Below, piece after piece: positions 53,772 to 64,000 of a stretch of 64,000 bases of DNA (position 1 is its first letter; each line of letters starts with the position of its first letter). The notes below the pieces were generated by a model that was not told where the DNA came from, searched no databases, and saw nothing but the letters and a program-made list of their open reading frames with translations. Source of the stretch: Oncomelania hupensis. Lineage: Eukaryota > Mollusca > Gastropoda > Littorinimorpha > Pomatiopsidae. The stretch lies in assembly GCA_036898135.1 (NCBI GenBank), contig CM072516.1, positions 23,845,744 to 23,909,743 on the forward strand. The letters run 5' to 3'. Both the position numbers and the translations under genes were made by a program.

Positions 53772-55008
53772 TTGCTAGTTTTGATTCTGTCGGCACAGTA
53801 CTGTACATGTACAAAACAAATATTTAATTTAACTTATGTTAATCTGATGAATAAAAATTGATGCAACAACAACAAAATATTTAATAGCATAATGTAAAAC
53901 ACAGAAAGTTCCTTTTCTTTTCATTTGATTAAAAAAAATTATATAAATAAATAAGACCTACACAGAATTACACGAAGCAGGCAGCAATATCTTAGCCTAC
54001 AACAATTAGCTAATGAAGGAAACTTGTCGGTTTCAATAAAGAACGGAATGGAATGCCTCACACCGCCCGTGTCTTTTAAAGTTACACACACCGTCGAGTA
54101 GCGCAACTGCGGAGCTGTTAATTTTTAAAACCTTTGGTCACGTACTTATTTGTATTTTTTCCTTAATTCACGGAAGTGATTTCACACAGATGGTTATAAC
54201 ATCCTGATCTGTCCAATCTTTACAGGTGGGCAGAAGGGTTGGGTGCAGCGGTGATATCTTTTTAAAGTGTCACACCAAAAACCTTTAGCGCATTTTGTAG
54301 TGTCAAAATGTCGTTTTAACCTAATCCAGGGAAGGTAGCAAAGGGGCATTAGCCAATGTCAACTGTCATTCTTCCGAAGTTCAAAAAGATTTTTTTTCCC
54401 TTGTTCCTTTCTTTGTAATTTTATTCGTGATGCTTCAAGGTTCGACGTTAACCGAGTTTTATGTGCGGTTAAACTTGAAATAGTATTTGCATAACGCTAA
54501 CCTCCATCGTAGCAGCAATTCTCGTTAAAAATTTAAATATATATCAATAAATCAATAAATCACGAAAACTTGCTGCAACGATTACTTCAGAAACAAAATC
54601 GTTCTTAACAATAAGCACAAGACTTAACAAGAACAAAAATAACAACAAGCCCTTGAACGACTTCTTCTACTAATTATTGTTATTGTATTTCTTGTCTCTT
54701 GTACTATATAGTTATGTTTGTTTTCTTTTTATTATTGAGAAGATTAATTAATATACTTCTGTTTTTTATTACTTTGTACCTGTTCCTATTCGCCAGACAT
54801 TTCATTGTTATCATTTGTCAAATGGTAGCACTTACTTAAGCTTTGCTTTTTAAGTGCCCTTTCTACATGCTTTGCTTGTCTCGTGAATAACAACATTCTG
54901 TTTAAACCAACCAGAAAAAAACAGAGCCTTTTCTAACGTTCAAATACACACAAACACACCCACACACCCACACCCACACACACCCACCCACAACCGCGCA
55001 CACACACA

Positions 55009-55047
<39 letters not shown>

Positions 55048-55370
55048 ACTCTCTCTCTGGATTGCAGAATCGACTGTAAACTGGAAAATGTATTTTATTT
55101 TAATACATCAACAACAAGACATCAATACTATTATAGCCAGTACTCAACAACAACAATAACAAAAAGATGAATACTTAAGGTACGAAGCGAGAAATTGATG
55201 TGAAAACTGAAATTAATATAAAAGTGTTGTATTGTTTGTTTTTATGATTAGGAAAGCAACAATACAATGGCATGCATGATTCGCAGCCCAAAGGGAGCAA
55301 GCGGTTTTGTAAAACGGATCAGAGAAAATAGCACCGATAGCAAAAATGAAACATACATTATGGAAAACAA
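53768..55370. other. No gene seen
   Basis: AT-rich sequence, with a (CA)n/(TC)n complex at about 54950-55060. No exon is supported. Confidence 0.4.
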
Positions 55371-55565
55371 GTTAGTTAGTTATTCATTGCTTACAGAGTC
55401 CAGCGGACTGCAAAAAGACGAATCAGAACCACAGAATCAAGACCACAACTTGGCTGAAAGAGGACGCACCCCTGATTCGCATAAAAGATCTGCCGAAAAA
55501 ACCCTAGTGGTAACACTGAAGGCACTCCACCAGCCGGTCACTTTACAATAAAGGCATCCCACGCA
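55371..55565 (-). mobile_element. Retroposon E, 3' part, interrupted by a LINE
   Basis: Minus-strand copy (gagtccagcggactgc, gcataaaagatctgccg, ctttacaataaaggcatccc) ending at cacgca. Its continuation (gcaggggacgctgaggcc) reappears at 57196-57230 beyond a 1.6-kb LINE. Near-identical 18-19 bp on both sides is consistent with a target duplication. Confidence 0.8.
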
Positions 55566-57195
55566 AGAAAGAAGTTATCAACAACAGTAAATTATGGGTG
55601 CAGAAGAAATCCAAGAGTGACAATGTCCGTATCAGCGCCTGCAAGATCAGAAGGTGGACAAAAAAAAAAAAAACGAACATCTGATCATAAGAGATTCAGT
55701 TCTGCGTGGACTCAAACATGAAGACTGTGTTGTTGATACAGTTAAGACACAATTAATCTGCATATATGGTTTGAGTATTCATGGTGTGGTACAGTGGTTA
55801 GATGACCAAGCATCAAACAATGAAATAAAACATATCACCCTCATATTGGTTTGAACAGCTGTAGGTTTAAAAGCATCAATATGAAAGACTGGTTAAAACT
55901 GTCAAAGGAAAATTCAATACAGCACAAGTTCACATGTCTTGTATTGTTCCTCCAAGAGGTCAGCTGAGGAAGAAAGATGATGCAGCCAATGCGGCGCTTA
56001 GAGCAGCTTGTGACAAGGAGTTTGTCCAATTTGTAGACAATACCAATCTCAATATACCAAGATAGGGGCTGCAAATCGATCTTTGTATAAGGATTGCATA
56101 CATTCCAATCTAAAAAAGCAATGAACACATATCCATGAATTACAGAAACGTATTACTGTGATGTATAAAAATCCCACGCGTGACTTTCAAATTTCAAGTT
56201 GAATTAATGGTAGAAGACAAATTTAGTGTATTTCATTGGAATCCAGGAATCAGTAGGTCCATATTTACAAATATAAATCTTTTAAAGAAATATCTAACAA
56301 CAAAACAACATCACGTTCTTGCACTCCAATCTTTAAATGTAAATCTTAAAAAAATCCCTAAAACTGAAGGTTATTTTTTCACACCAGTAAAACAATACAC
56401 AAGCAATATTACAAAAGTAAAGTTGCAATACATGTAAGAAACTATTTAGATTATGTCCCTTGTTAATCTATAATTCCAAAAGATTTATATAATGTATATT
56501 CTGTGGCCTTAAAGGTGGAAATTCACAGTCAGTTGAATATTAATATTGTGTCAGTTTACTATCCTACAGGTTCAGATGATCTCAACACTGAATGGTTAAA
56601 ACCACGGACCTGTAACAGGTCGGTGGTTAAAACTAGTTGATAAAAATGACAAATGGATTATATATTCCACAACATATTCGAAATATTAAAAATATTAATT
56701 ATTGGATATCAATTGCAAAATCATTAATATACAGTCCTGTTTTTAGTTTTCAAAAAATAGTCAGTACCGATAATTAATAGGTCTAGTGGGTTTTTTTTTG
56801 TGAAGCATAAATTCAGAGCATGGAATTTTATATATGTATAAATTCAGAACAATGAATATTATATATAAGAGATATAATTGTCCTGATTCGGCTCTTTGCA
56901 GCCAGCTGGATTCTATAAACCATGACTAACTAACAAAATCTTAAATAATTCAGATTATTTTACTAGGATTGTTTAGTAGTTATATTGGAAGTCATACATT
57001 ATAATTTATTTATATATATATATAAAATAACGTTATAATTATTATACAATTTTGATTTAATTGTTCAGTTTTGTGTACTTTGTTTAATCCATTTCTACTT
57101 TCATTATGACCATTCCTTATTTGTTTAATATTTTCTTTTGCTCCCTAGTCTAAAATCACTTAGGTGGAAAGACGTTAAATTAAAGAAACATAACG
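55566..57195 (+). pseudogene. CR1/L2-like LINE with SGNH-type ORF1, internally deleted
   Basis: ORF1 remnant: HLIIRDSVLRGLKHEDCVVD (degenerate GDS box), then in another frame VHMSCIVPPRGQLRKKDDAA and CDKEFVQFVDNTNLN. These resemble the SGNH-esterase ORF1 of CR1/L2 elements. Endonuclease N-terminus follows at about 56200 (FSVFHWNPGISRSI, HVLALQSLNVNLKK). The RT is absent. The 3' end near 57170 reads aggtggaaagacgttaaatt with an A-rich tail. A short retroposon E tail lies within it at 56879-56945. All frames are broken. Confidence 0.7.
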
Positions 57196-57319
57196 AATAA
57201 AGCATTCCACGCAGGGGACGCTGAGGCCCTTATAACTGTTGGGAAATGTTGTATTTTACTTGTCTGAGTGCGTGGTGAAAGCTTTTGCTTGAAATTTGGT
57301 TTCTAATAATAATAATAAT

Positions 57320-57700
57320 ACAGGATGCTATACGCGCCTTACCCCAAATCAATCAGGCTCAAAGCGCGGCGACCTATACCAACATACACGCTCACCTGTC
57401 TCATCCACCCTCACACATACCAAACACACATCCATCACTCAAACAGGTGGTGTAAAGGCAGGGAGATCGCTATTAGAAGACGGAAAGAAAATCGAATTTT
57501 TATTTTTGAAATTTTTATATTGACTGCGTCCTGTACCATTATTGAAGGGAGGGAGGAAACCGGAGTGCCCGGAGAAAACCCTCGGTGACCTCAATAGTCT
57601 CGTACCTAAGTCACATACGTTCGCCCCTTGCGGGAATCGAACCCGCGACCTTCGGCATAGGAAACCGGCGACTTATCCACTGCGCCACGAGGCCACCCCT
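57320..57700 (-). mobile_element. tRNA-derived SINE, family C
   Basis: Same layout as the 3800-4155 copy: minus-strand CCTCGTGGCGCAGTGGATAA and GGTCGCGGGTTCGATTCCCG head, body with cgggcactccggtttcctcc, and 3' end gcgctttgagcctgattg followed by an AAT-type tail at the left. Confidence 0.88.
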
Positions 57701-57704
57701 GAGG

Positions 57705-58170
57705 GTATCGGATTGTTATTGCAAGGTATACGGGACTGTTCATGCCGAGAACATTGGATTGTCAATCTGGAAACATTGTCGTCTCTGAAGATGTCGTACT
57801 GAACTTCTTGAGGATATTTGTTTGTGTGTGGTTCCTGAGAATATCGAATCGTGGTTGCTGAAGATATCGGAGTTCTGTTCATGAGAATATCAGATTGTAA
57901 TGCATGTATCGGATTGACGTTTTTGAGGATAACGGATTTTAGTGTCTGAGGACCTCGGATTCGGCCTGCTTATGATTTCGGGTTGTAATTGCTGAGGTTA
58001 TCGGATTATCATTGCTGGGGTATCGGAATGTTAATGCTGAGATTATAGGATTGTTACTCTTTGTGTCCGTTTGGCATTTCCAAGGATATTGGATTGTAAC
58101 TCTTGAGGACATTGGCTAGGATATTGGAATGAATATATCAAATTGTCATTCCTGATAATATCGGAAGGTC
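57705..58170. repeat. Diverged minisatellite, unit about 25-30 bp
   Basis: Repeated near-copies of a unit like 'gctgaggatatcggattgt' across about 460 bp with variable spacing. Situated about 80 bp beyond the stop codon of the esterase gene, so it may be part of its 3'UTR. Confidence 0.65.
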
Positions 58171-58250
58171 CAATTTATTGAACAGACCGAAGAGAAATAG
58201 AATCCTAAAATAAATGTGGACGTTGACTGGATTAAGCTAGGCAGCAATTC

Positions 58251-58987
58251 TTACCACTCCCCTCTGCTTTGTCTTTCCTGAATCCAGCTGAGGAGCAACT
58301 GCACTTTAAGCATGTTGGCGCCATATCCATAATGTGTCCCGTCCACAGCATGCAAAGGAGCGGTCAAGTTAAAGCTGTCCAGTACTGGTATTTTCCAAGG
58401 CTCTAGCAGGCCAGCGATTTGCTGGTTAAAATATTTCACACCCACGAACGACTGTGCAAGGAACAAAGGGGATTTAAGAAGTCCAGGCGCATGCGTGCTT
58501 GCCCATATTATCTTGGGCCAAGAGCGTCTGAATGAAAAATCTGTCGACAAAGTAGCTGATGTCAACAAAGAAGACTCCGATGAGGAAGTGGCCGAAGCTG
58601 TTTTAATGTTTATAGTTGCATAGGTATCCGCACTGCGTAAAACACGGCCTGAATAGTCGAATTCAGTGAAGTTCAAATGCTTTGTATACGAGCTCGTCTT
58701 GGGAGTTCTGCCTCGGAAGTACTCCACCAGAGGCGCCAGAAACCTAGACCAGACATTGTGGACCAAGAAGTCGTCGTGAATTCCTAGTCCCGTCACGAGG
58801 AGTACGCGCTGACCTTGTGATGTCAGCCTCTCCACGTGCGCAGAGAGAAATCGACCCTTGCTAGAGTGGAAGATCTCTATGTAGGTAACGTTCACGTTGT
58901 CATTACATAACGTGCGGTTCTGGTCAAGGATATCGCGACAACGGAGACCGTTAATCTGGAACATTCCTTGACACAGTTGCCTGATTC
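58251..58987 (-). CDS. Esterase-like gene, last exon (catalytic His region)
   Basis: Acceptor ttgtgtcgcag at 58988; stop TAA at 58251. Translation from the junction: GIRQLCQGMFQINGLRCRDI, LDQNRTLCNDNVNVTYIEIF, and so on to APLHAVDGTHYGYGANM and WIQERQSRGEW. DGTHYG fits the DxxH motif that supplies the catalytic Asp/His in SGNH/PC-esterase-like domains. Several N-glycosylation sequons (NRT, NVT, NFT, NLT) suit a lumenal domain. A Ser/Thr-rich insert (TASATSSSESSLLTSAT) may be a linker loop. Confidence 0.85.
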
Positions 58988-59209
58988 CTGCGACACAAAC
59001 ACGCAAATTATCCCATACGAAACAGTCACATGTCAAGAGAGAAAGCGCAGAAAGGAAAGACATTTGTAACCTGTTAGTTTTTATGAAAACGTGGCACATT
59101 CGACCATTATAGTATTAGAGTAATGTTCACAAAATGTTTTTCTTCGGCTCACCAAAATAACTCCGAATTGTGTAGGCTACTTATAAACGTTCTGTTTTTT
59201 GTTACAGGT

Positions 59210-59242
<33 letters not shown>

Positions 59243-59317
59243 TAACAGTGGTTCCTAGTGTAGTATAGTAGATGGCTGTTCTGCAGTTCTATTGTAAAAC
59301 AGAATGAAAACACTTAC

Positions 59318-59685
59318 CTGCAGGTGCATCCTTTTTGAGAGCGCCGTTCTGGAAGTTTCCCGTCAGCAACATGACGAGTGCAACAAAGACGTGACGCAAG
59401 AATGAGTCGCCAGCCAGAATAACTGTCGTTCCTTTCAACACAGCGCACGCTTCGCTCGTATTCAGCTCGCGGACGGCGCACGCGCGGTCCTCGGGCCTCC
59501 AATCGCTGAGTTCCGCGTGCACAGGAGTTCTAGAATCCACGCAGTTTGGGCACGTGCACTGTGAAGCAGTTTGGTTGCTGCACTGAAAGTTGTAGCAGCA
59601 TGGAGTGAGACCCACAGGGTCGCATATGGCACGGAACCACATGTGTCTGTACTGAGGAACGTTTTCATAGCCTATATCACCACAC
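59318..59685 (-). CDS. Esterase-like gene, middle exon (catalytic GDS)
   Basis: Acceptor gattgatttcag, donor GCACCTGCAG|GTAAGTG, 368 nt. Translation: CGDIGYENVPQYRHMWFRAI, CDPVGLTPCCYNFQCSNQTA, eight or more cysteines, then SDWRPEDRACAVRELN and VILAGDSFLRHVFVALVMLL. GDSFLRH is the nucleophile block of SGNH/PC-esterase-like proteins. Split codons join exactly to the flanking exons (AG|G for Arg and G|GA for Gly). Confidence 0.88.
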
Positions 59686-60205
59686 CTGAAATCAATCATA
59701 TATATATATTTATGTTACCGGCAATCTGTGTATTCAGTCAATACGTGTATTGTCTAGAAAAATCAGTAAGTTCGTGTTTTGACTGTGACCACTAGGCAAT
59801 ACATGTAATGACTAAAATTTCCAGTCAATACGTGTATTGTCTTAAAAAATGCTCTGGTCAATACACGAATTGACTGAACTGTCATTCGGCATTTAAATTG
59901 CAAATGGTTGTCAACATTACCAAATGAATGACCACACAACCATTTGTTGTTCTTGTACTTCAAATACGCACACTCACAGGGACACATCCACACAACTAAA
60001 CCATGTTAAGTAGAAGTTAGTAAATACTAAAAATAAGCTTAAAATGTAAACACTTCAATTTGAATCTTTCTCTCTCTCTTTCTTTGTCCTTCTCTGTCTG
60101 TCTGTCTCTCTCTCTCTCTTTATTTCTCTCTCTCATGCAAAGTAAACATTTTTAAAAAGCTTAAAATTTACACACTATTTTTTCCTTTGTAACGGGGTTT
60201 TATTA

Positions 60206-60302
60206 TTTAATCGTTCGTCTTATATATAGCGCTTTTCCAACTCAAGAGCTGCTCAAGGCGCTGGCCGTAACAGGATCTAACTCAAGCCGCCCGAGGCGCC
60301 AA
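60206..60302 (-). mobile_element. SINE-A 3' tail fragment
   Basis: tatatagcgcttttccaact, gctcaaggcgctggccgtaa, actcaagccgcccgaggcgc: the last 95 bp of SINE-A on the minus strand. Confidence 0.88.
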
Positions 60303-60649
60303 CTCTATCTTTATCAGTTTTTGTCTTTCTATGAGCGAAGCAAGTACTCTAGTATGTTTTCAACTGTACTTGGAGCCAATAAAAAGTTGAAGTTGAAGTT
60401 AAATTTAAAACTCTCTCTCTTTGTCCCTCTCTGTCCATCTCTCTCTGTCTCTATGTTTCTCTCATGCCAAGTAAATATTTTTTGTAGCTTAAAATGTAGG
60501 CTTACACATTTTAATGAAAAACTGTCTGTCTTTGTCCCTCTCTGTCCCTGTCCCTGTCCCTGTCTCTGCCTCTTTCTGTCTATGTCTTTTTGTTTCACTC
60601 TCAATTACATCTGATTCTTGAATGCAATCGGGGAGGCCATACCATTATT

Positions 60650-60652
<3 letters not shown>

Positions 60653-60691
<39 letters not shown>
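60653..60691. repeat. (AG)n microsatellite
   Basis: About 19 AG units inside the intron. Confidence 0.96.
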
Positions 60692-60696
<5 letters not shown>

Positions 60697-60874
60697 CGTG
60701 TCATTGTTAAGATTGAGACGCGCACGATAGTTCTGAATGTTTTATTTTGCAACGCGTGTAATGATAGCGTGTATTTACCTTTGATTTGATTCTGCGTTGT
60801 TGTTAGAAAAAACTTTGTATAATGTTAATAATTTTCGTTGGTCAATATTGTTGTAGTATCGTTGATAATTTTCC

Positions 60875-61110
60875 AACCGCCGTAGCTCAAGTGGTAAAGC
60901 GTTCGCCTGGCACGCCGATGACCCAGGTTCGAATCCCGTGGTGGACGATATAAAATGTGGCCATTTTCACTGTCCATTTTAGCAGTATGATTGCTCTGGT
61001 AGTTCAGTGTTGATTCAGGTCCCTACCCCTCTTTCCCTGGGATGGTTATCCCCGTCTGCAATATCACCAATGGTGGGTGTAGACGTTAAACCTCAATGTT
61101 CGTTCGTTTC
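60875..61110 (+). mobile_element. tRNA-derived SINE, family B
   Basis: CCGCCGTAGCTCAAGTGGTA head, B box GGTTCGAATCCCG, gggatggttatccccgtctg body, gacgttaaacctcaatg end with TTCG tail. An 11-bp perfect duplication GATAATTTTCC flanks it at 60864-60874 and 61111-61121. Confidence 0.95.
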
Positions 61111-62193
61111 GATAATTTTCCGGAATTCCTTGTTTATTATCGATCGAAAGTTCCAGACCTATCTGGTAATAGCTAGGTAATTCTTCTAAACTGAGGAATG
61201 TTCTATGTCGTAAGACAGTTCCGGTGATTAGTTTTATTTTGATTGGGTGTTATTGCGTCACTCTGGAATGTTTTAAGCTTAAACTGGATTGCAGAGAGGC
61301 TATGCTTTGTGTAATTGAAAAAGTTATTTTTGGAATGATTTTCGGAAACCGATCTTGTATGCAGTTGTTGGTGTTGCGGAATAAAGTTGAAAATCTTTAT
61401 ACGACGACTCTTGCCTTGTTGCTGAGTGAACATGCTGTGTGGATAAACGAATTCAAGTTACACATATCAAGATTCAAGCATCGGAGCTGATTCGATTATT
61501 AATAAATATGTGTAACAGTCGTAATATTTCGCCTTGGTCAACAGGCAACTGGAATCTTTCGTCACTAGAATTTCGGCCAGCTTGTTTAAAACCTTTTGTT
61601 CGTTTTCATTCGTATCCATCATTTGTGGCGAGGCGGGTCTAGAATGAATTATCGACCTTGGTTTTGTCGCGGTTTGCAATCACAATCGTCACCACAAGAT
61701 TTTCCTGAAGTCCTAGTGATTTATTTTCAAAGAAGAAACTGGACCTTATCAGTTACATGCCGATTAACACATTAATATAAATAATGCTGTGCGCTTGCAT
61801 GAGCTCTGAAATTGTTAGAAGATTTGACTGATCGAAACGCGCATCGACTAAAATGAACAGTCAGTCAATGTGTGTTTTGAAGCGGGTCAAAATTAAGACA
61901 ATACACGTATTGACTGGAAATTTTAGTCATTACATGTATTGGCTAGTGGTCACAGTCAAAACACGAATTGACTGATTTTTTTTAAAGACAATACACGTAT
62001 TGACTGAATACACAGATTACCGGTAACATATATATATACGTTTAAAGCTATTTTACCGCACAAAAATCAAAATTATTTCACTTGATTTGCAACTCTCTAA
62101 ATTGTCACGTGCGCATGTTGCAATAATAGCGACTGTGTAGGTTGGTTGTACATATTGTGACAGATAGTTTGTATCTGATGACGCTGGACTCAC

Positions 62194-62699
62194 CTGCCGT
62201 CCGCTCGCTGTAGTGTAAAGGGAATCCTGTACTCGCCCCTCGTCTGCTGCAAGTAGCGGTCCATCTCCCTCCGCCGCTCATCGCTGACGTTCTTCTTCGG
62301 CACCCACTGACCCAGTAGGGAGCCCGGAAAGACGCTGCCACATCGTTTGATGGCGACTTCATCGACCAGTTCAGCGTCGGCCCTAGTGCCAAAGACTCCT
62401 TCAATGTGGTTAGAAAGGTCGCGGAGCCAGGAGGGAGTCCCTGACGATGGCCACTTTCGTTGGTGGCTTTGGACCAGGAGGCCGTGCGGTCGTTTGGTCA
62501 GTTGTGCCGCTAGCAGCATGAAAGTTATAAAAGCCATCAGCATCAACAGGAAATAACGTTTCCGCCTTGTGTTGCACAAGTGTGAAAGCCTGGAGACAAC
62601 AATCATCTTTGTTTTCTTCCTTTGCCTCCTCGCTGTCGATGCTCTATGTCTGTAGAGTGAACACGCAAGGTCCACATTAACATTCACAAACTGAAGCAT
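62194..62699 (-). CDS. Esterase-like gene, first coding exon (signal anchor)
   Basis: Donor GGACGGCAG|GTGAGTCC at 62193. The preferred start is the Met at 62604-62606 (MIVVSRLSHLCNTRRKR), because a plausible acceptor (gtgttcactctacag, edge at 62649) lies between it and the upstream in-frame Met at 62697. A type II signal anchor follows basic residues: YFLLMLMAFITFMLLAAQ at about residues 18-35. The stem region is rich in charged residues and ends YLQQTRGEYRIPFTLQRADG. With the two downstream exons the spliced frame is 1518 nt, 505 residues plus stop. The layout (short cytosolic tail, anchor, lumenal SGNH-like domain) suggests a Golgi or cell-surface carbohydrate O-acyl modifying or de-esterifying enzyme; the substrate is unknown. 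Confidence 0.8.
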
Positions 62700-62718
62700 A
62701 AAAAGTCACCACGATGAT

Positions 62719-62730
<12 letters not shown>

Positions 62731-62801
<71 letters not shown>
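62731..62801. repeat. (AAT)n microsatellite
   Basis: About 24 units. Confidence 0.97.
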
Positions 62802-62802
<1 letters not shown>

Positions 62803-62803
<1 letters not shown>

Positions 62804-63306
62804 TCCAAGTCTATACTCCAAGATAAGTTCCCTTGTCATCTCCATCTTCCTACAGGGAATTAATACTTTTGCGAAACATGGATCCATGGACTCTCACAGC
62901 AGTACTACAACGAAGAATACAAAGCATGGAGATGAGGTGCTACAGAAGACTTCTGGACATTTCCTATTCCAGCACAGCACCAATGACGAAGTCCGACAGA
63001 CCATCACACAAGCCATTGGACAACACACTGACTTGTTCACTGTGATGAAGAAACTGAAACTTCGGTAGTATGGCCACATTATCAGAGCATCAGGCCTTGC
63101 AAAGATCATCCTGCAAGTCATGGTGCAAAAAAGCTGAAGAATAGGAAGACAGAAACAGAGGTTGGAAGACAATATTCGAGAATGGACTTGGCTTGAAATC
63201 GAGTGAAGACATGAGGACTGCTGAGGGGAGAGAAAGATTGAGTACGCTGGTTAAACGATCATCTGCGGTGTCCCAACGACTTTCGAGTAACGGGATAGGA
63301 TAGGAT
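62803..63306 (+). pseudogene. RTE-type LINE 3' fragment, decayed
   Basis: MEMRCYRRLLDISY, then frame breaks, a YGH-type region with a stop (cggtagtatggccac) and the C-terminal WSTLVKRSS-like end with GGATA tail at about 63296-63305. The most mutated of the six RTE copies. Confidence 0.82.

Positions 63307-64000
<694 letters not shown>

Larger units (their letters stand above)
59699..62037. mobile_element. Putative DNA element with about 147-bp inverted ends
   Basis: The arms start tatgttaccggyaatctgtg next to a TATATA tract and contain several palindromic CAATACRYGTATTG words spaced about 35-45 bp apart. No transposase was recognised between them. Long TIRs with subterminal palindromes suit a non-autonomous DNA transposon. 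The AT-rich flanks hide the target duplication. Confidence 0.6.
59686..62193 (-). other. Intron of esterase-like gene, bounded by long inverted repeats
   Basis: 2.5-kb intron. A 147-bp sequence at 59699-59845 is repeated in inverted orientation at 61893-62037, so nearly the whole intron lies between the arms. Inside are a SINE-A tail, (AG)n and a SINE-B copy. Confidence 0.7.

Overview
This window is eukaryotic nuclear DNA from an invertebrate animal, most likely a lophotrochozoan and plausibly a gastropod mollusc. It is low in gene density, its genes are split by GT-AG introns, and it is packed with long microsatellites ((AG)n, (AAT)n, (ATC)n, (CA)n), tRNA-derived SINEs, RTE-, CR1/L2- and jockey-like LINEs, a Penelope-like fragment, a Gypsy LTR element, a Tc1-type transposon and many MITEs. 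No bacterial operons, CRISPR arrays, rRNA genes or convincing functional tRNA genes were seen. The species call is inference. || Host genes: three multi-exon genes are supported, all on the minus strand. (1) 3524 to about 14750: a small zinc-finger protein. A 5'UTR exon and an ATG exon are followed by a tandemly duplicated array of tiny 45-60 nt exons, all in one phase, and a terminal exon carrying an unusual CC-x2-C/H-x4-H finger. (2) 16888-23419: a secreted protein with a signal peptide. Its exons chain in frame, and it has two alternative-looking 166-nt exons. (3) 58251-62699: a single-pass type II membrane protein with an SGNH/PC-esterase-like domain (GDS and DGTH motifs). A possible first exon of a plus-strand gene lies at 2039-2143. 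|| Layout: 1-3500 is repeats plus the possible first exon. 3.5-14.8 kb is the zinc-finger gene, its introns holding SINEs and RTE LINE copies. 15-16.9 kb is repeats. 16.9-23.4 kb is the secreted-protein gene. 24.4-30.5 kb holds RTE fragments and a decayed Gypsy gag/protease piece whose poly-Asp run is a (TCA)n microsatellite. 31.0-32.6 kb is a dead Tc1 element with terminal repeats and TA duplications. 32.8-33.1 kb is a Penelope-like 3' end. 30.7-36.4 kb carries five copies of a tiny (about 70 bp) retroposon, four of them with clear 9-10 bp target duplications. 36.7-38.3 kb is a 27-bp-TIR element. 41.8-47.3 kb is a Tigger/pogo-like MITE split by a complete 4.8 kb Gypsy element. 47.9-49.1 kb is a 600-bp retroposon inserted into another copy of itself. 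51.4-53.8 kb is a jockey/CR1-like LINE. 55.4-57.2 kb is a LINE with an esterase-type ORF1 inserted into another retroposon. 57.3-62.7 kb is the esterase gene with a flanking minisatellite. 62.7-63.6 kb is microsatellite and RTE sequence. || The most unusual items are the ultra-short hairpin retroposon, the phase-matched microexon array, the 166-nt exon pair, and the nested insertions whose target duplications give a relative time order.
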